41,602 nucleotides of DNA, taken from Rhodovibrio sodomensis. GTDB taxonomy: Bacteria; Pseudomonadota; Alphaproteobacteria; Kiloniellales; Rhodovibrionaceae. Made by a program: the position numbers and the translations under genes. The stretch's first letter is position 1; each line of letters starts with the position of its first letter. The DNA lies in assembly GCF_016583645.1 (NCBI RefSeq), contig NZ_NRRL01000035.1, positions 1-41,602 of the forward strand, written 5' to 3'. Of this stretch, positions 24,069 to 32,342 are shown one piece after another. The notes beneath the pieces were generated by a model. That model was not told where the DNA came from, made no database searches, and saw only the letters and a list, made by a program, of their open reading frames with translations.

Positions 24069-25457
24069 ATGACGCAGCAGACCTGGACCCCCGACAGCTG
24101 GCGGCAGAAAGCCGTGCGGCAGGTGCCCACCTATCCCGACAGCGCCAAGCTGCGCGACGTCGAGCAGCAGCTTTCCGGCTATCCGCCGCTGGTGTTCGCC
24201 GGCGAGGCGCGGCAGCTCAAGGGCCAGCTCGCGGACGTGGCGCAGGGTAAGGCGTTTCTGCTGCAGGGCGGCGACTGCGCGGAGAGCTTCGCGGAGTTCA
24301 ACGCCAACAACATCCGCGACACCTTCAAGGTGCTGTTGCAGATGGCCGTGGTGCTGACCTTCGGCGCGGCCTGCCCGGTGGTGAAGGTCGGGCGCATGGC
24401 CGGCCAGTTCGCCAAGCCGCGCTCGTCCGACACCGAAACGCAGGGCAACGTGGAGCTGCCGGCCTACCGCGGCGACATCGTCAACGCGATCGAGTTCGAG
24501 GAGGCCGCGCGCAGCCCGGATCCGGATCGGTTGATCCGCGCCTACAACCAGGCGGCCGCGACGCTCAACCTGCTGCGCGCGTTCGCCCAGGGCGGTCTGG
24601 CCGACCTCAATCAGGTGCACCGCTGGAACCTGCAGTTCGTCTCCGGCAGCCCACAGGGCGAGCGCTACGAGGAGCTGGCCCAGCGGATCGACGAGAGCCT
24701 GGCGTTCATGCGCGCCTGCGGCATCACCAGCCAGAACGTGCCGCAGATGCATGAGACCGACTTCTACACCTCCCACGAGGCGCTGCTGCTGAACTACGAG
24801 CAGGCGTTCACCCGCGTCGATAGCCTGTCGGGCGACTGGTACGACTGCTCGGCGCACATGGTTTGGATCGGCGACCGCACGCGCGACCTCGACGAGGCGC
24901 ACGTCGAGTTCATGCGCGGCATCAACAACCCGATCGGCCTAAAGTGCGGCCCGTCGATGGAGCCGGACGAGCTGCTCAAGCTGCTGGAGACGCTGAACCC
25001 GGACAACGAGGCCGGCCGGATCACCCTGATCAGCCGGATGGGCGCGGACAAGGTGCAGGAGAGGCTCCCCCAGCTGGTCCGCGCGGTGCAGAAGTCCGGC
25101 CACCAGGTGGTCTGGTCGTGCGACCCGATGCACGGCAACACGCACAAGGCCGGCAGCGGCTTCAAGACCCGTCCGTTCGACAAGATCCTGTCGGAGGTGA
25201 AGTCGTTCTTCGCCGTCCACCGCGCGGAGGGCAGCTACGCCGGCGGCGTGCACTTCGAGATGACCGGTCAGGACGTCACCGAGTGCATCGGCGGCGCGCA
25301 GGCGATCAGCGAGGACCGGCTGGGCGACCGCTACCACACCTATTGCGACCCGCGGCTGAACGCCAACCAGGCGCTCGAGCTCGCCTTCCTGACCGCGCAG
25401 GAGCTGAAGGCCGAGCGCGAGGCCAAGAACGGCGGCGCCCTCGCCGCGGCGTCGTAA
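24069..25457 (+). CDS. Class II 3-deoxy-7-phosphoheptulonate (DAHP) synthase
   Basis: A 462-residue plant-type (class II) enzyme joining phosphoenolpyruvate and erythrose 4-phosphate, the first step of the shikimate pathway. The N-terminus [20 protein letters not shown] is typical. Metal ligands are visible: C70 in [12 protein letters not shown], the His in CDPMHGNTH, the Glu in [15 protein letters not shown] and the Asp in TYCDPRLN. Substrate-binding segments include [15 protein letters not shown] and [18 protein letters not shown] prefer ATG 24069 because it gives the usual N-terminal length; ATG 24054 in frame is possible and neither has a strong ribosome-binding site. No feedback-regulatory extension of the mycobacterial kind is present. 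Confidence 0.95.
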   Translation: MTQQTWTPDSWRQKAVRQVPTYPDSAKLRDVEQQLSGYPPLVFAGEARQLKGQLADVAQGKAFLLQGGDCAESFAEFNANNIRDTFKVLLQMAVVLTFGAACPVVKVGRMAGQFAKPRSSDTETQGNVELPAYRGDIVNAIEFEEAARSPDPDRLIRAYNQAAATLNLLRAFAQGGLADLNQVHRWNLQFVSGSPQGERYEELAQRIDESLAFMRACGITSQNVPQMHETDFYTSHEALLLNYEQAFTRVDSLSGDWYDCSAHMVWIGDRTRDLDEAHVEFMRGINNPIGLKCGPSMEPDELLKLLETLNPDNEAGRITLISRMGADKVQERLPQLVRAVQKSGHQVVWSCDPMHGNTHKAGSGFKTRPFDKILSEVKSFFAVHRAEGSYAGGVHFEMTGQDVTECIGGAQAISEDRLGDRYHTYCDPRLNANQALELAFLTAQELKAEREAKNGGALAAAS

Positions 25458-25523
25458 AACAGGGCCATCGGGCGTCCGGGCCGGCGCCGGCAGGACGACG
25501 GGACGACAACAAGGGGAGGCCGC

Positions 25524-26762
25524 GTGGTCGACGACGCAAGCAGCCCGGGCAGCGGCCCGCAGGACGGGCGTACGGAGGCACCCGACACGCCGGCGGGCGC
25601 CGGCCCGGACACGGTCAACGTCGCCCGCTCGCCCGCGCGCGGCTGGCCCGAGGACGACCAGGGTATCGCCGACTGGACGGACGTCTATTTCAAGCGCACC
25701 AAGTCGGCCGTCCACCGGTTCGGCGATTGCGAGGTGACCTACGCGGTGTTCATGCGCCGGCCGGTGATCTCCGCGCCCCGGCTGGCGCTCGACTGGCTGC
25801 ACGACGTCGCCGCGCGGCGCGGCTTCGAGGTCGAGCTCGACGTCCGCCATCCCGAAGGCACCTGGGTGGGTGCGGGCGAGCCGATCCTCTACATCACCGG
25901 CCCGCTCAGCCAGCTGGTCGACCTGGAAACGATCCTGCTCGGCAAGCTGGGCCCGCCGTGCGTGGCGGCCTACAACGCGTATACGATGTGTTCCGATCTG
26001 CCGAAGGTGGCGTTCCTGGCGATGGACGCGCGCCATTGCGCCGGCACCGAGATGGCCGATCTGATGGCCTACGCCGCCCACGTCGGCTCCGACCGGGCGA
26101 AGCGGGAAGTCAACGCCACCGGCTTCGTCGCCAACGCCACCGATGCGACCGCGCACTACTTCGGCCAGTCCGCGGGCAAGGGCACGATGCCGCACGCCTT
26201 CATCGGCTATGCCGGCTCGACCGTGCGCGCGGCGGAACTGTTCGTCGAGGCGTTTCCGGAAGAACCCCTTGTCGTCCTGGTCGACTATTACGGCCGGGAG
26301 ATTACCGACACGCTGGACGTCTGCCGGCGCTTTCCGGAGAAGGCGCAGTCCGGCGGCATCTCGATCCGGATCGACGTCGCCGGCAGCCGGTTCATGGAAG
26401 GCATGGACCCGGCGACCTCCTACGCCGTCCTGGAGCGCAACTGCCCGCAGTGCATCCGCGGCTACCGTACCGAGGACGAGCTGCGCTATCTCGTGGGCGC
26501 GGGCACCAGCGCGGCGGCGATCTGGCGGATGCGGGAAGTGCTCGACCAGCACGGCTTTGCCCAAGTCAAGATCATCGCCTCCTCCGGTTTCGGGCCGGCG
26601 AAGTGCCGGGTGATGGCGGCCGCCAGCGCGCCGATCGACGTGATCGGCACCGGCAGCTACCTGCCGGAAAAGTGGACCGAGACCTACGCCACCGCCGACG
26701 TCGTCGAGTACGACGGCAAGCCGAGCGTGAAGCTCGGCCGCGAGTTCCTGTTGCGGAAGTAG
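25524..26762 (+). CDS. pncB: Nicotinate phosphoribosyltransferase family protein
   Basis: A 412-residue enzyme that couples nicotinate to PRPP, giving nicotinate mononucleotide for NAD salvage. The first 40 residues are Pro/Asp/Gly-rich and disordered. The core then has YFKRTKSAVHRFGD, ETILLGKLGPP (start of the barrel), AMDARHCAGTEMADLMAYAAH, GTMPHAFIGYAGS with the catalytic-region His, VLVDYYGREITDTLDVCRRF, RIDVAGSRF and the C-terminal SSGFGPAKCRVM with IDVIGTGSYLPE, the phosphate-binding loop. The GTG start at 25524 is supported by AAGGGGAGG four bases upstream. The sequence is closest in style to the NAPRTase group found in archaea and some alphaproteobacteria. It is the last gene before the repeat/IS630 zone. 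Confidence 0.88.
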   Translation: MVDDASSPGSGPQDGRTEAPDTPAGAGPDTVNVARSPARGWPEDDQGIADWTDVYFKRTKSAVHRFGDCEVTYAVFMRRPVISAPRLALDWLHDVAARRGFEVELDVRHPEGTWVGAGEPILYITGPLSQLVDLETILLGKLGPPCVAAYNAYTMCSDLPKVAFLAMDARHCAGTEMADLMAYAAHVGSDRAKREVNATGFVANATDATAHYFGQSAGKGTMPHAFIGYAGSTVRAAELFVEAFPEEPLVVLVDYYGREITDTLDVCRRFPEKAQSGGISIRIDVAGSRFMEGMDPATSYAVLERNCPQCIRGYRTEDELRYLVGAGTSAAAIWRMREVLDQHGFAQVKIIASSGFGPAKCRVMAAASAPIDVIGTGSYLPEKWTETYATADVVEYDGKPSVKLGREFLLRK

Positions 26763-26818
26763 TCTGCGCTGTTTGTGACACACAGACGCTGGGAGCGTTC
26801 CACGTCCGTCTCCGCGGG

Positions 26819-26950
26819 CCCCTCTCCCTTGAGGGGAGAGGATAGGTGAGGGTGGGACTCCTCGGCTGTCTTCCGGGGAGTCCCACCCTCACCCTCCCAC
26901 GGGCCGGCGGCCCGTGAGTCTCTCCCGCACCCCTCGAGGGAGAGGGGGCG
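26819..26950. repeat. Compound palindromic repeat (cctctccc / gtgagggtggg type)
   Basis: Four nested or adjacent dyads: cctctccc-ttga-ggggagagg (26821-26841); a perfect 17-bp pair ggtgagggtgggactcc (26845-26861) and its complement (26877-26893) with a 15-base loop; cgggcc-ggc-ggcccg (about 26900-26914); and a final cctcgagg-type arm ending gagggagaggggg that complements the left edge. The layout matches extragenic palindromic repeat clusters seen scattered through alphaproteobacterial genomes. It starts about 55 bases past the NAPRTase stop and would end its transcript. Confidence 0.8.
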
Positions 26951-27103
26951 TTTGCAATCGCCCGCCGGCGCCGACCGCGTCGCCCCGTCCAGCGCCCCGA
27001 GGAGCGCCGCCACCACCGCCTCGGGTGCGTCCTCCAACACGCGGAAGAGCGCCGGCTGGCCGCTCTCGCCGCGCCGGGGCCGGGCGTACACCCGGGCCAG
27101 CTC

Positions 27104-28164
27104 TAGAGCATTTTCGGCGATCATGGAATCGGTGGGCGCGGCCGGGGATTCCCATATGTAGAGGTTCGTGCGATTCTCGTTCAAACATCTTGAACGGGAG
27201 ATGGGAATGGGGCGTCCTTTGTCGGTCGACCTCAGACGCCGCGTGATCGAGGCGGTTGAGGCGGGCTCGTCGCGGCGGGCGGCGGCGCGGCGGTTTCAGG
27301 TGAGCGAAAGCGCAGCGGTGAAATGGGTTGCGGCCTGGCGGGCGAGCGGACGGATGGAGCCGTTGGCAATGGGCGCGCCCCGAGGCTCGAAGCTGGAGGG
27401 TCATGGGGCATTTCTGCTCGCGGCGATCGCGGCGGAGCCCGACCTGACGCTGGCGGAGCTGCGGGACAAACTGGCCGAGCGCAAGGTGCGCAGCGGGCTG
27501 ACCGCGATTTGGAGCTTCTTCGACCGCCGCGGCATCAGCTTTAAAAAAAACGGCGCATGCCGCCGAGCAGAGCCGTCCGGACGTCGCCGCGGCACGCGCC
27601 GATTGGCGTGAGCAGCAGCCCGAGCTGGATCCCGAGCGCTTGGTGTTCATCGACGAGTGTGGCGTGCTGACCAACATGGCGCGGCGATGCGGACGCGCCC
27701 AACGCGGCCAACGCCTCGTCGCTGGTGTGCCGCACGGCCACTGGAAGACCCTGACCTTTACCGCCGCCCTGCGCTGCGACCAGATCACCGCCCCTATGGT
27801 GCTTGACGGCCCGATGGACGCAGCGGCCTTCCAGGTCTATGTCGAGTCCTTCCTCGTGCCCGCCCTGCGCCCCGGCGACATCGTCATCCTCGACAACTTA
27901 GGTGCCCACAAGCGCCCCAGCGTTCGCGAGACCATCGAGGCGGCCGGCGCCCAGCTCTGGTACCTGCCGGCCTATTCCCCGGATCTCAACCCGATCGAAC
28001 AGGCGTTCGCCAAACTCAAAGCCCTGCTGCGCAAGGAAGCGGCCAGAACGGTCGACGACCTCTGGCAAGCCATCGGCCGTCTGCTGGACCGCTTCACCCC
28101 GGAGGAATGCCGCAACTACCTTCGCCACGCCCAGTATGCGTAAACCTTCGGCGAAAATGCTCTA
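27104..28164 (+). mobile_element. IS630-family insertion sequence, complete, TA target duplication
   Basis: The left end reads TA-GAGCATTTTCGGCGA from 27104. The right end, reverse-complemented, reads TA-GAGCATTTTCGCCGAA from 28164, so the terminal inverted repeats match over the first 12 bases and beyond with one change. Both ends are flanked by TA, the target duplicated by IS630/Tc1/mariner elements. The element between the TAs is 27106-28162 (1057 bp), a normal size. It holds one transposase split by an A-tract frameshift. The restored empty site is cagctc-TA-gggtcc. Confidence 0.93.
27201..28143 (+). CDS. IS630-family transposase, split by an A8 frameshift
   Basis: The first frame (ATG 27201 or 27207, GGGAG upstream) encodes the helix-turn-helix DNA-binding half: MGRPLSVDLRRRVIEAVEAG, SSRRAAARRFQVSESAAVKWV. 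After SFKK at the run of eight A (27543-27550) this frame drifts and stops at 27611. The catalytic half is in the next frame: KKTAHAAEQSRPDVAAARADW..., then VFIDECGVL (first Asp), VILDNLGAHK (second Asp) and SPDLNPIEQAFAKLK (Glu), ending at 28143. All DDE residues are intact. Seven A would restore one frame. Either programmed or slippage-driven frameshifting, as known in this family, makes the full protein, or the copy is inactive by a one-base insertion. Confidence 0.9.
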
Positions 28165-28416
28165 GGGTCCCCGGCAGCCCTACGACACGGTATCGGGCGG
28201 CCGGACCCCACGCTCCGACGCGCGGTCGCAAACACGCCCACCGGTTGAGGCGTGCCCGGCGCCCAGGCGGGCAGTGGCATGACAGGCGCACCAATCTTCG
28301 CTACCCTTAGGAGAACGAACCGTCGGCGGTGAGCGGGTCCGCGCCGCCGTCCGCCGGACCGCACGAACGAAACAACGACGAACGGGCTTGTAGGCACCGC
28401 AAGGGAGGAAACCCAA
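28165..28416. other. Intergenic sequence between IS630 and the DUF2189 gene
   Basis: No gene is supported. Joined across the IS with the left flank (26951-27103), the minus strand can be read as one open frame (...GLPGTLELARVYARPRRGES...ALFRVLEDAPEAVVAALLGALDG). The left-flank part has coding-like third positions, so the IS may have landed in an old gene fragment. No family is recognised. The leader of the DUF2189 gene lies at the right end. Confidence 0.25.
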
Positions 28417-29211
28417 ATGGCGCGCGACGCGACCATGCCAATGGAGGACGCCCGAGAGCACCAGCGCGTGTTCGTCCGCCAGATCACGCGCGACGATCTG
28501 CGCGACGCGCTCGACAGGGGCGCGCACGACTTCTTCCAGAAACCCACGCACGTGGTCTTCCTGGTCGCGATCTATCCGGTGGTGGCGCTGCTCTTGTCCC
28601 GGCTCACCTTTGGCTACGAGGTGCTGCCGATCCTGTTTCCGCTCGCCGCCGGCTTTGCGCTGCTGGGCCCGCTCGCGGCGATCGGCCTCTACGAACTGAG
28701 CCGTCGGCGCGAGCTCGGGCAGCAGCCGTCCTGGTACCACGCCTTCCAGGTCCTGCAGTCGCCGGCGATCAAGAGCATCGTCGGCCTGGGACTGATCCTG
28801 GCGGCGATTTTCGTGGTCTGGCTCGCGGTCGCCTGGGGCATCTTCGCCGCGACCCTGGGCGAGGTCCCGTCCTCGATCGGCGGGTTCCTGAGTGCGGTTT
28901 TCACAACCGCCGAGGGCTGGACGATGATGATCGTCGGCAACCTCGTGGGCGCCGTGTTCGCGCTGGGTGTGCTGGCGATCAGTTGGGTGTCGTTCCCGAT
29001 GATCATCGACCAGCACGTCGACGTCGCCACCGCCGTGAAGACGTCATTGCGCGCGGTGATCGGCAATCCGGTCCCGGCCGTGACCTGGGGCCTGATCGTG
29101 GTGATCGGCCTGATTCTGGGCTCGCTCCCGCTGTTCGTCGGGCTGGCGATCACCCTGCCGGTGCTGGGCCACGCGACGTGGCACGTCTACCGCAAGCTGG
29201 TCAGCGTGTAA
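28417..29211 (+). CDS. DUF2189 integral membrane protein
   Basis: A 264-residue inner-membrane protein with a charged cytoplasmic N-terminus (about residues 1-45, with VRQITRDDLRDALDRGAHDFFQKP, the typical DUF2189 entry) and six hydrophobic segments: near 47-65, 70-90, 120-145, 165-190 and two between 215 and 255. YELSRRRELGQQPSWYHAFQV connects the early helices, and FPMIIDQHVDVATAVKTSLRAV is the conserved loop before the last pair. The function of the family is not known; members often neighbour cytochrome c oxidase or respiratory genes, but none are adjacent here. ATG 28417 follows AAGGGAGG by eight bases. The gene stands alone after the IS630 element. Confidence 0.88.
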   Translation: MARDATMPMEDAREHQRVFVRQITRDDLRDALDRGAHDFFQKPTHVVFLVAIYPVVALLLSRLTFGYEVLPILFPLAAGFALLGPLAAIGLYELSRRRELGQQPSWYHAFQVLQSPAIKSIVGLGLILAAIFVVWLAVAWGIFAATLGEVPSSIGGFLSAVFTTAEGWTMMIVGNLVGAVFALGVLAISWVSFPMIIDQHVDVATAVKTSLRAVIGNPVPAVTWGLIVVIGLILGSLPLFVGLAITLPVLGHATWHVYRKLVSV

Positions 29212-29346
29212 GCGGGGCGCGGGCGCACGGGTCGTCCCCGGCGACCTAAACCGGCGTGCGAGACACGGGCGCCCTTGTCGCAGCCGCGACAGGCGTTACC
29301 CTTCCAAAGTCCCCGTTTCCGCAGCTGTCTGGGGACGCTCCGAGCC

Positions 29347-29535
29347 ATGTCCGACCCCTCCCGCGGTGGCGGCACCGGGCCCCAGGGCCCGGTGCCGCTG
29401 TCGCAAGTCGAATGTCCGATCTGCGGCGAGCCGACGGTGGTCAACGCCATGGGCGATGGCCGGTTGGTCTGTTCCTGCGCCGCTCACATGGAGATCCCGG
29501 GCAACCCCGAAGAAGGCTCCAGTGACGACCGGTAG
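29347..29535 (+). CDS. Small Cys-containing (zinc-ribbon-like) hypothetical protein
   Basis: A 62-residue ORF with a disordered Gly/Pro start and a compact motif VECPICGEPTVVNAMGDGRLVCSC followed by AHMEI. CPIC and CSC spaced by about 16 residues could bind one metal ion. It ends in an acidic tail. Only weak ribosome-binding potential (GGGGAC) precedes the ATG, and an in-frame upstream start at 29275 is possible. It is not a shadow of any gene, as nothing else occupies this interval. No family name can be given. Confidence 0.5.
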   Translation: MSDPSRGGGTGPQGPVPLSQVECPICGEPTVVNAMGDGRLVCSCAAHMEIPGNPEEGSSDDR

Positions 29536-29544
29536 CCGGCCGGA

Positions 29545-30273
29545 TCACCAGGGCAGGACGCTGCCGTCGTGGTTGAAGAAGCCGCCGCTGTCGCGGGCAG
29601 CCAAGCCATCGATCACGGTCAGGATGCGCCGGGCCGCGTCCCCGGGCGCGCGCACGGTCAGCCCGGTCTTGCCGAACGGTTCGGACAGCGGGGTGTCGGT
29701 GGTCCCTGGGTGGATCGCCACGCACACCGTCTCGCCGCGGCGACGCGACAGCTCGATCGCGGCCGTGCGCACCAGCTGGTTCAGCGCCGCCTTGGACGCG
29801 CGGTAGGAATACCAGCCGCCGAACCCGTTGTCCCCGATCGAGCCGACCTTGGCCGACAGGGTGGCGAAAGCGGCCTTGCCCTCGCGCGGCAGCAGCGGCA
29901 GGAAATGCTTCATCGCCAGCGCCGGTCCGATCGCGTTGACCGCGAAAGCGTGGGCCATGTGCGCGGGATCGAGCCGTCGGTAGCTCTTCTCCGGCCCGCC
30001 GTGGGTTTCGTCATGCAGGAAACCTGTGCAGTCCAGCACCAGGCGCACCGGCAGGCCGGCGGCCTGAACCCGCTCGGCCGCGGCGGCGATGCTGGCCTCG
30101 TCGGTGACGTCGATCGGCGGATCGCTGCGTCGGGAGAGGGCATGCACGGCACGGAAGCGGCGGCTGGCGCGCAGGGCCTCGGCACTCGCCCGCCCGATCG
30201 CGCCGCCGGCGCCGATCACCACCGCGGCGCCGTCCGCCGGAAAGCTGCCGAATGTCGGGGTCGGGTCGGTCAT
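29545..30273 (-). CDS. SDR-family oxidoreductase (C-factor-like)
   Basis: A 242-residue short-chain dehydrogenase/reductase. The Rossmann motif is AVVIGAGGAIGRASAEAL, followed by IDVTDEASI and a central LVLDCTGFLHDET replacing the usual NNAG. NAIGPALAMKHFLPLL forms helix 4. The active site SAKVGSIGDNGFGGWYSYRASKAALNQLVR keeps Ser, Tyr and Lys (YxxxK). HPGTTDTPLSEPF is the usual PG-cofactor loop. The subgroup resembles C-signal/CsgA-like SDRs, whose true substrates are mostly unknown. The start ATG is at 30273. A palindromic TA-flanked repeat begins 12 bases upstream of it. Confidence 0.85.
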   Translation of the reverse strand: MTDPTPTFGSFPADGAAVVIGAGGAIGRASAEALRASRRFRAVHALSRRSDPPIDVTDEASIAAAAERVQAAGLPVRLVLDCTGFLHDETHGGPEKSYRRLDPAHMAHAFAVNAIGPALAMKHFLPLLPREGKAAFATLSAKVGSIGDNGFGGWYSYRASKAALNQLVRTAAIELSRRRGETVCVAIHPGTTDTPLSEPFGKTGLTVRAPGDAARRILTVIDGLAARDSGGFFNHDGSVLPW

Positions 30274-30284
30274 ATCGGGTCAGC

Positions 30285-30376
30285 TAGAGCAAAATCGATG
30301 AAGGTCGAGTCAACCTTCAACGTGCATTTTGCTCTAACTGCTTGAAGAGAGAGCAAGATCGATGAAGGTCGAATCA
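30285..30376. repeat. TA-flanked palindromic (MITE-like) repeat with adjacent half copy
   Basis: A complete copy, 30285-30336, starts TAGAGCAAAAT and ends ATTTTGCTCTA. Inner arms gaaggt and accttc sit in the same hairpin, and both ends carry TA. A half copy, 30342-30376 (ttgaagagagagcaagatc...gatgaaggtcgaatca), follows after aactgc and lacks its right arm. The ends share TAGAGCA with the IS630 termini at 27104 and 28164, so this may be a non-autonomous relative of an IS630-type element. A third relative is at 19940-19990. Confidence 0.75.
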
Positions 30377-30448
30377 GCGCCCGGCGGCGGTTGCCCTGTG
30401 CGCGTGGTTGCGGGATCGCACCGGCCCGGCGGCGGTGACTGCCGCGCG

Positions 30449-30658
30449 ACCGAGGGCAGCGGCCCTGGTCTCGCCATCGTCGACTGGCTGGCGCGCACGC
30501 ACGGGGCCCGCCCGAAGATCGATAGCGCGCCCGATGCGGGCACCGAGATGCGGCTCTATTTCCGCCCGCTCGGACGGTCGAACCGGCGCTTCCGTCTGCC
30601 CGGATCGCTGCCGTCTAAGCGATGGTCCGACGTTTCGGGCACGCACGGCGGCGCTTAA
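30449..30658 (+). pseudogene. Histidine kinase C-terminal remnant (G2-box fragment)
   Basis: In one plus frame the translation reads TEGSGPGLAIVDWLARTHGA, then RPKIDSAPDAGTEMRLYFRPLGR. This is the last part of a HATPase domain: the G2 box GSGLGLAIV (here GSGPGLAIV), the helix after it and the final beta strands ending the kinase. Nothing upstream encodes the H, N or G1 boxes, because the palindromic repeat at 30285-30376 lies there instead. It is a decayed 3' fragment of a sensor kinase. The frame ends at TAA 30656-30658, beside the stop of the convergent COQ10 gene. Confidence 0.7.
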
Positions 30659-31134
30659 GCCCGCTTGCGCGGGCGCTCGGCCCCTGCCGGCACGCCGTAA
30701 AGCTTCTTTGCCCGCTCGGCGAACGAACTGACCACGGTGTTGAAGGTCTGGGAGAAATATTTTTCCGCCAGATGACGCAGCGGAATGTTGCGCAGGCGGT
30801 AGCGGGCGTGGGCGATCACCTCGCAGCCGCCGTCATCCTGCGGCTGGAACTGCCAGCGCAGCACGAAATACTGGAACGGCCGGCCGTTGGCCGCGATCCG
30901 CAGGTAGGTCGGCCGGGTGAACCGGGCGTCCGTGTCGAAGCGAAAACGGATGCCCTTGTCCGCGATCACCTGGTCGACGTGCAGCCAGCCGCGCTCGCCA
31001 TCGCCCTTACGGTCGGTGATCCGGACCGCGCGCCAGCCCGGTACGAACCTGGGGTAGCGCTCAATGTCGACCACCAGGTCGAACATCTGCTGGGCGGAGT
31101 AGGGGACCTTGAGCCGCTGATAGACGGTCGCCAT
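30655..31134 (-). CDS. COQ10/RatA-type ubiquinone-binding protein (START-like)
   Basis: A 159-residue protein of the SRPBCC/START fold: VPYSAQQMFDLVVDIERYPRFVPGWRAVRI is the family opening, with IRFRFDTDARFTRPTYLRI in the sheet and a C-terminal long helix YFSQTFNTVVSSFAERAKKLYG. Bacterial homologues of COQ10 bind ubiquinone and help its delivery to respiration; the E. coli homologue RatA has been tied to ribosome association. The neighbour only 40 bases upstream is a UbiA-family prenyltransferase, which favours the quinone role. The start is ATG 31134. A Lys/Arg-rich tail (AGAERPRKRA) ends the protein. Confidence 0.9.
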   Translation of the reverse strand: MATVYQRLKVPYSAQQMFDLVVDIERYPRFVPGWRAVRITDRKGDGERGWLHVDQVIADKGIRFRFDTDARFTRPTYLRIAANGRPFQYFVLRWQFQPQDDGGCEVIAHARYRLRNIPLRHLAEKYFSQTFNTVVSSFAERAKKLYGVPAGAERPRKRA

Positions 31135-31174
31135 GTCGCCGCGTCCTCCGGGTTGGGCAGGGAGCCTGACGGGC

Positions 31175-32125
31175 TTACGCCAGCAGGGCGCAGCCGGCCA
31201 GCCACAGCGTTCCGGCGTTGTGCGCCAGCATGGTGAACTTGATTCCGCCGGTCATCGCCTGCGGGTCGCCGATCTGAGGCAGGCCGCGGGTGGCGAACGG
31301 CGCGGCCACGGCGATCGCGACCGGGACCAGCGGCGCCCAGATCGGCAGCAAGCCCAGCAACGCGGCCACGCCGGCCGCGACCGCGCCCGCTGTGTGCACG
31401 ATCAGGTAGGCGACGTGCGTGCCCGCCGGGCCCAGGCGCACGGCCAGGGTGCGCTTGCCGGCGGCAGCGTCCGCCGCGACGTCGGGAACCTCGTTCGCCA
31501 GCAGGATGTTGACCACCCAGCAGGCGACCGGCAGCGAGATCAGGCCGGCCGTCCAGGTGATCTGCCCGGTCTGCAGCCAGAACGCGCCGACCACAGGCAG
31601 CAGGCCGAACGCGCTGCCCACGGCAAGTTCGCCCAGCCCGCGGCTGGCAAGCTGCAGCGGCGGCATCGAGTAGGCCAGCGCCAGGCCCAGCCCGATGGCG
31701 CCGAACGCCAGGATCTCCGAGCCCGCGAGCGCGGTCAGCAGCAGCCCCAGCACGATCGACGCCCCGCCCAGCGTCGCGCCCCAGCGCGCCATCTCGTGGC
31801 GGGTCATCACGCCGTTCTGGATGAACCGGGACCCGCCGGTAAACGGGTGCAGCCGGCTGTCGTTCTGGGGATCGGTGCCGGAGATGTCGTCGTAGACATC
31901 GTTCAGGACGTTGGCGGTGGCCGTCACCAGCAAGGTCGCGGCCATCGCCAGCACGAACTCCACGCCGGCGAAGCCGATCGCCTGCCGCGCGCCGTACGCC
32001 GTTCCCAGCAGGACCGGCAGTGCCGAGGCCGACATGAACGGCGGCCGGGTTGCCAGCAGCAGGCGCTTGGCGATCTGGTGCGGCCGGTCGCCGCCCAGGG
32101 CATCCCAGGAAGGTTCGATGGCCAC
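31175..32125 (-). CDS. UbiA-family prenyltransferase (MenA-like)
   Basis: A 316-residue membrane prenyltransferase with about eight or nine helices. The first Asp-rich motif is NVLNDVYDDISGTDPQND and the second NEVPDVAADAAAGKRTLAVRLG; both bind the Mg2+-diphosphate of the prenyl donor. LATRPPFMSASALPVLLGTA at the start and the TGGSRFIQNGVMT loop resemble 1,4-dihydroxy-2-naphthoate polyprenyltransferases more than 4-hydroxybenzoate ones. Other UbiA substrates are possible because no other men genes are visible. The start is a GTG at 32125 with TGGGGGGA upstream. It is co-directional with COQ10, 40 bases away, suggesting a lipoquinone operon. Confidence 0.85.
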   Translation of the reverse strand: MAIEPSWDALGGDRPHQIAKRLLLATRPPFMSASALPVLLGTAYGARQAIGFAGVEFVLAMAATLLVTATANVLNDVYDDISGTDPQNDSRLHPFTGGSRFIQNGVMTRHEMARWGATLGGASIVLGLLLTALAGSEILAFGAIGLGLALAYSMPPLQLASRGLGELAVGSAFGLLPVVGAFWLQTGQITWTAGLISLPVACWVVNILLANEVPDVAADAAAGKRTLAVRLGPAGTHVAYLIVHTAGAVAAGVAALLGLLPIWAPLVPVAIAVAAPFATRGLPQIGDPQAMTGGIKFTMLAHNAGTLWLAGCALLA

Positions 32126-32342
32126 GGTGTGCGTCCCCCCAGTGGTCTTCGTGACGCGCGGCGGCGGCGCGTGAGGTCGGCGCCGCCCGTGCCTACGATG
32201 CCTTATCTAGACAGGCTGGGAAGCCCCAGAATTGCGCTGGATCAGTTTGGCCTGGGAAGGTTTGAAGACCGGATATGCACTGAACGCGGCGCTGCGGGGT
32301 CTTGAAATGCGTACCGGATCGGCGGGCGGCCGTGGGTTCAGC

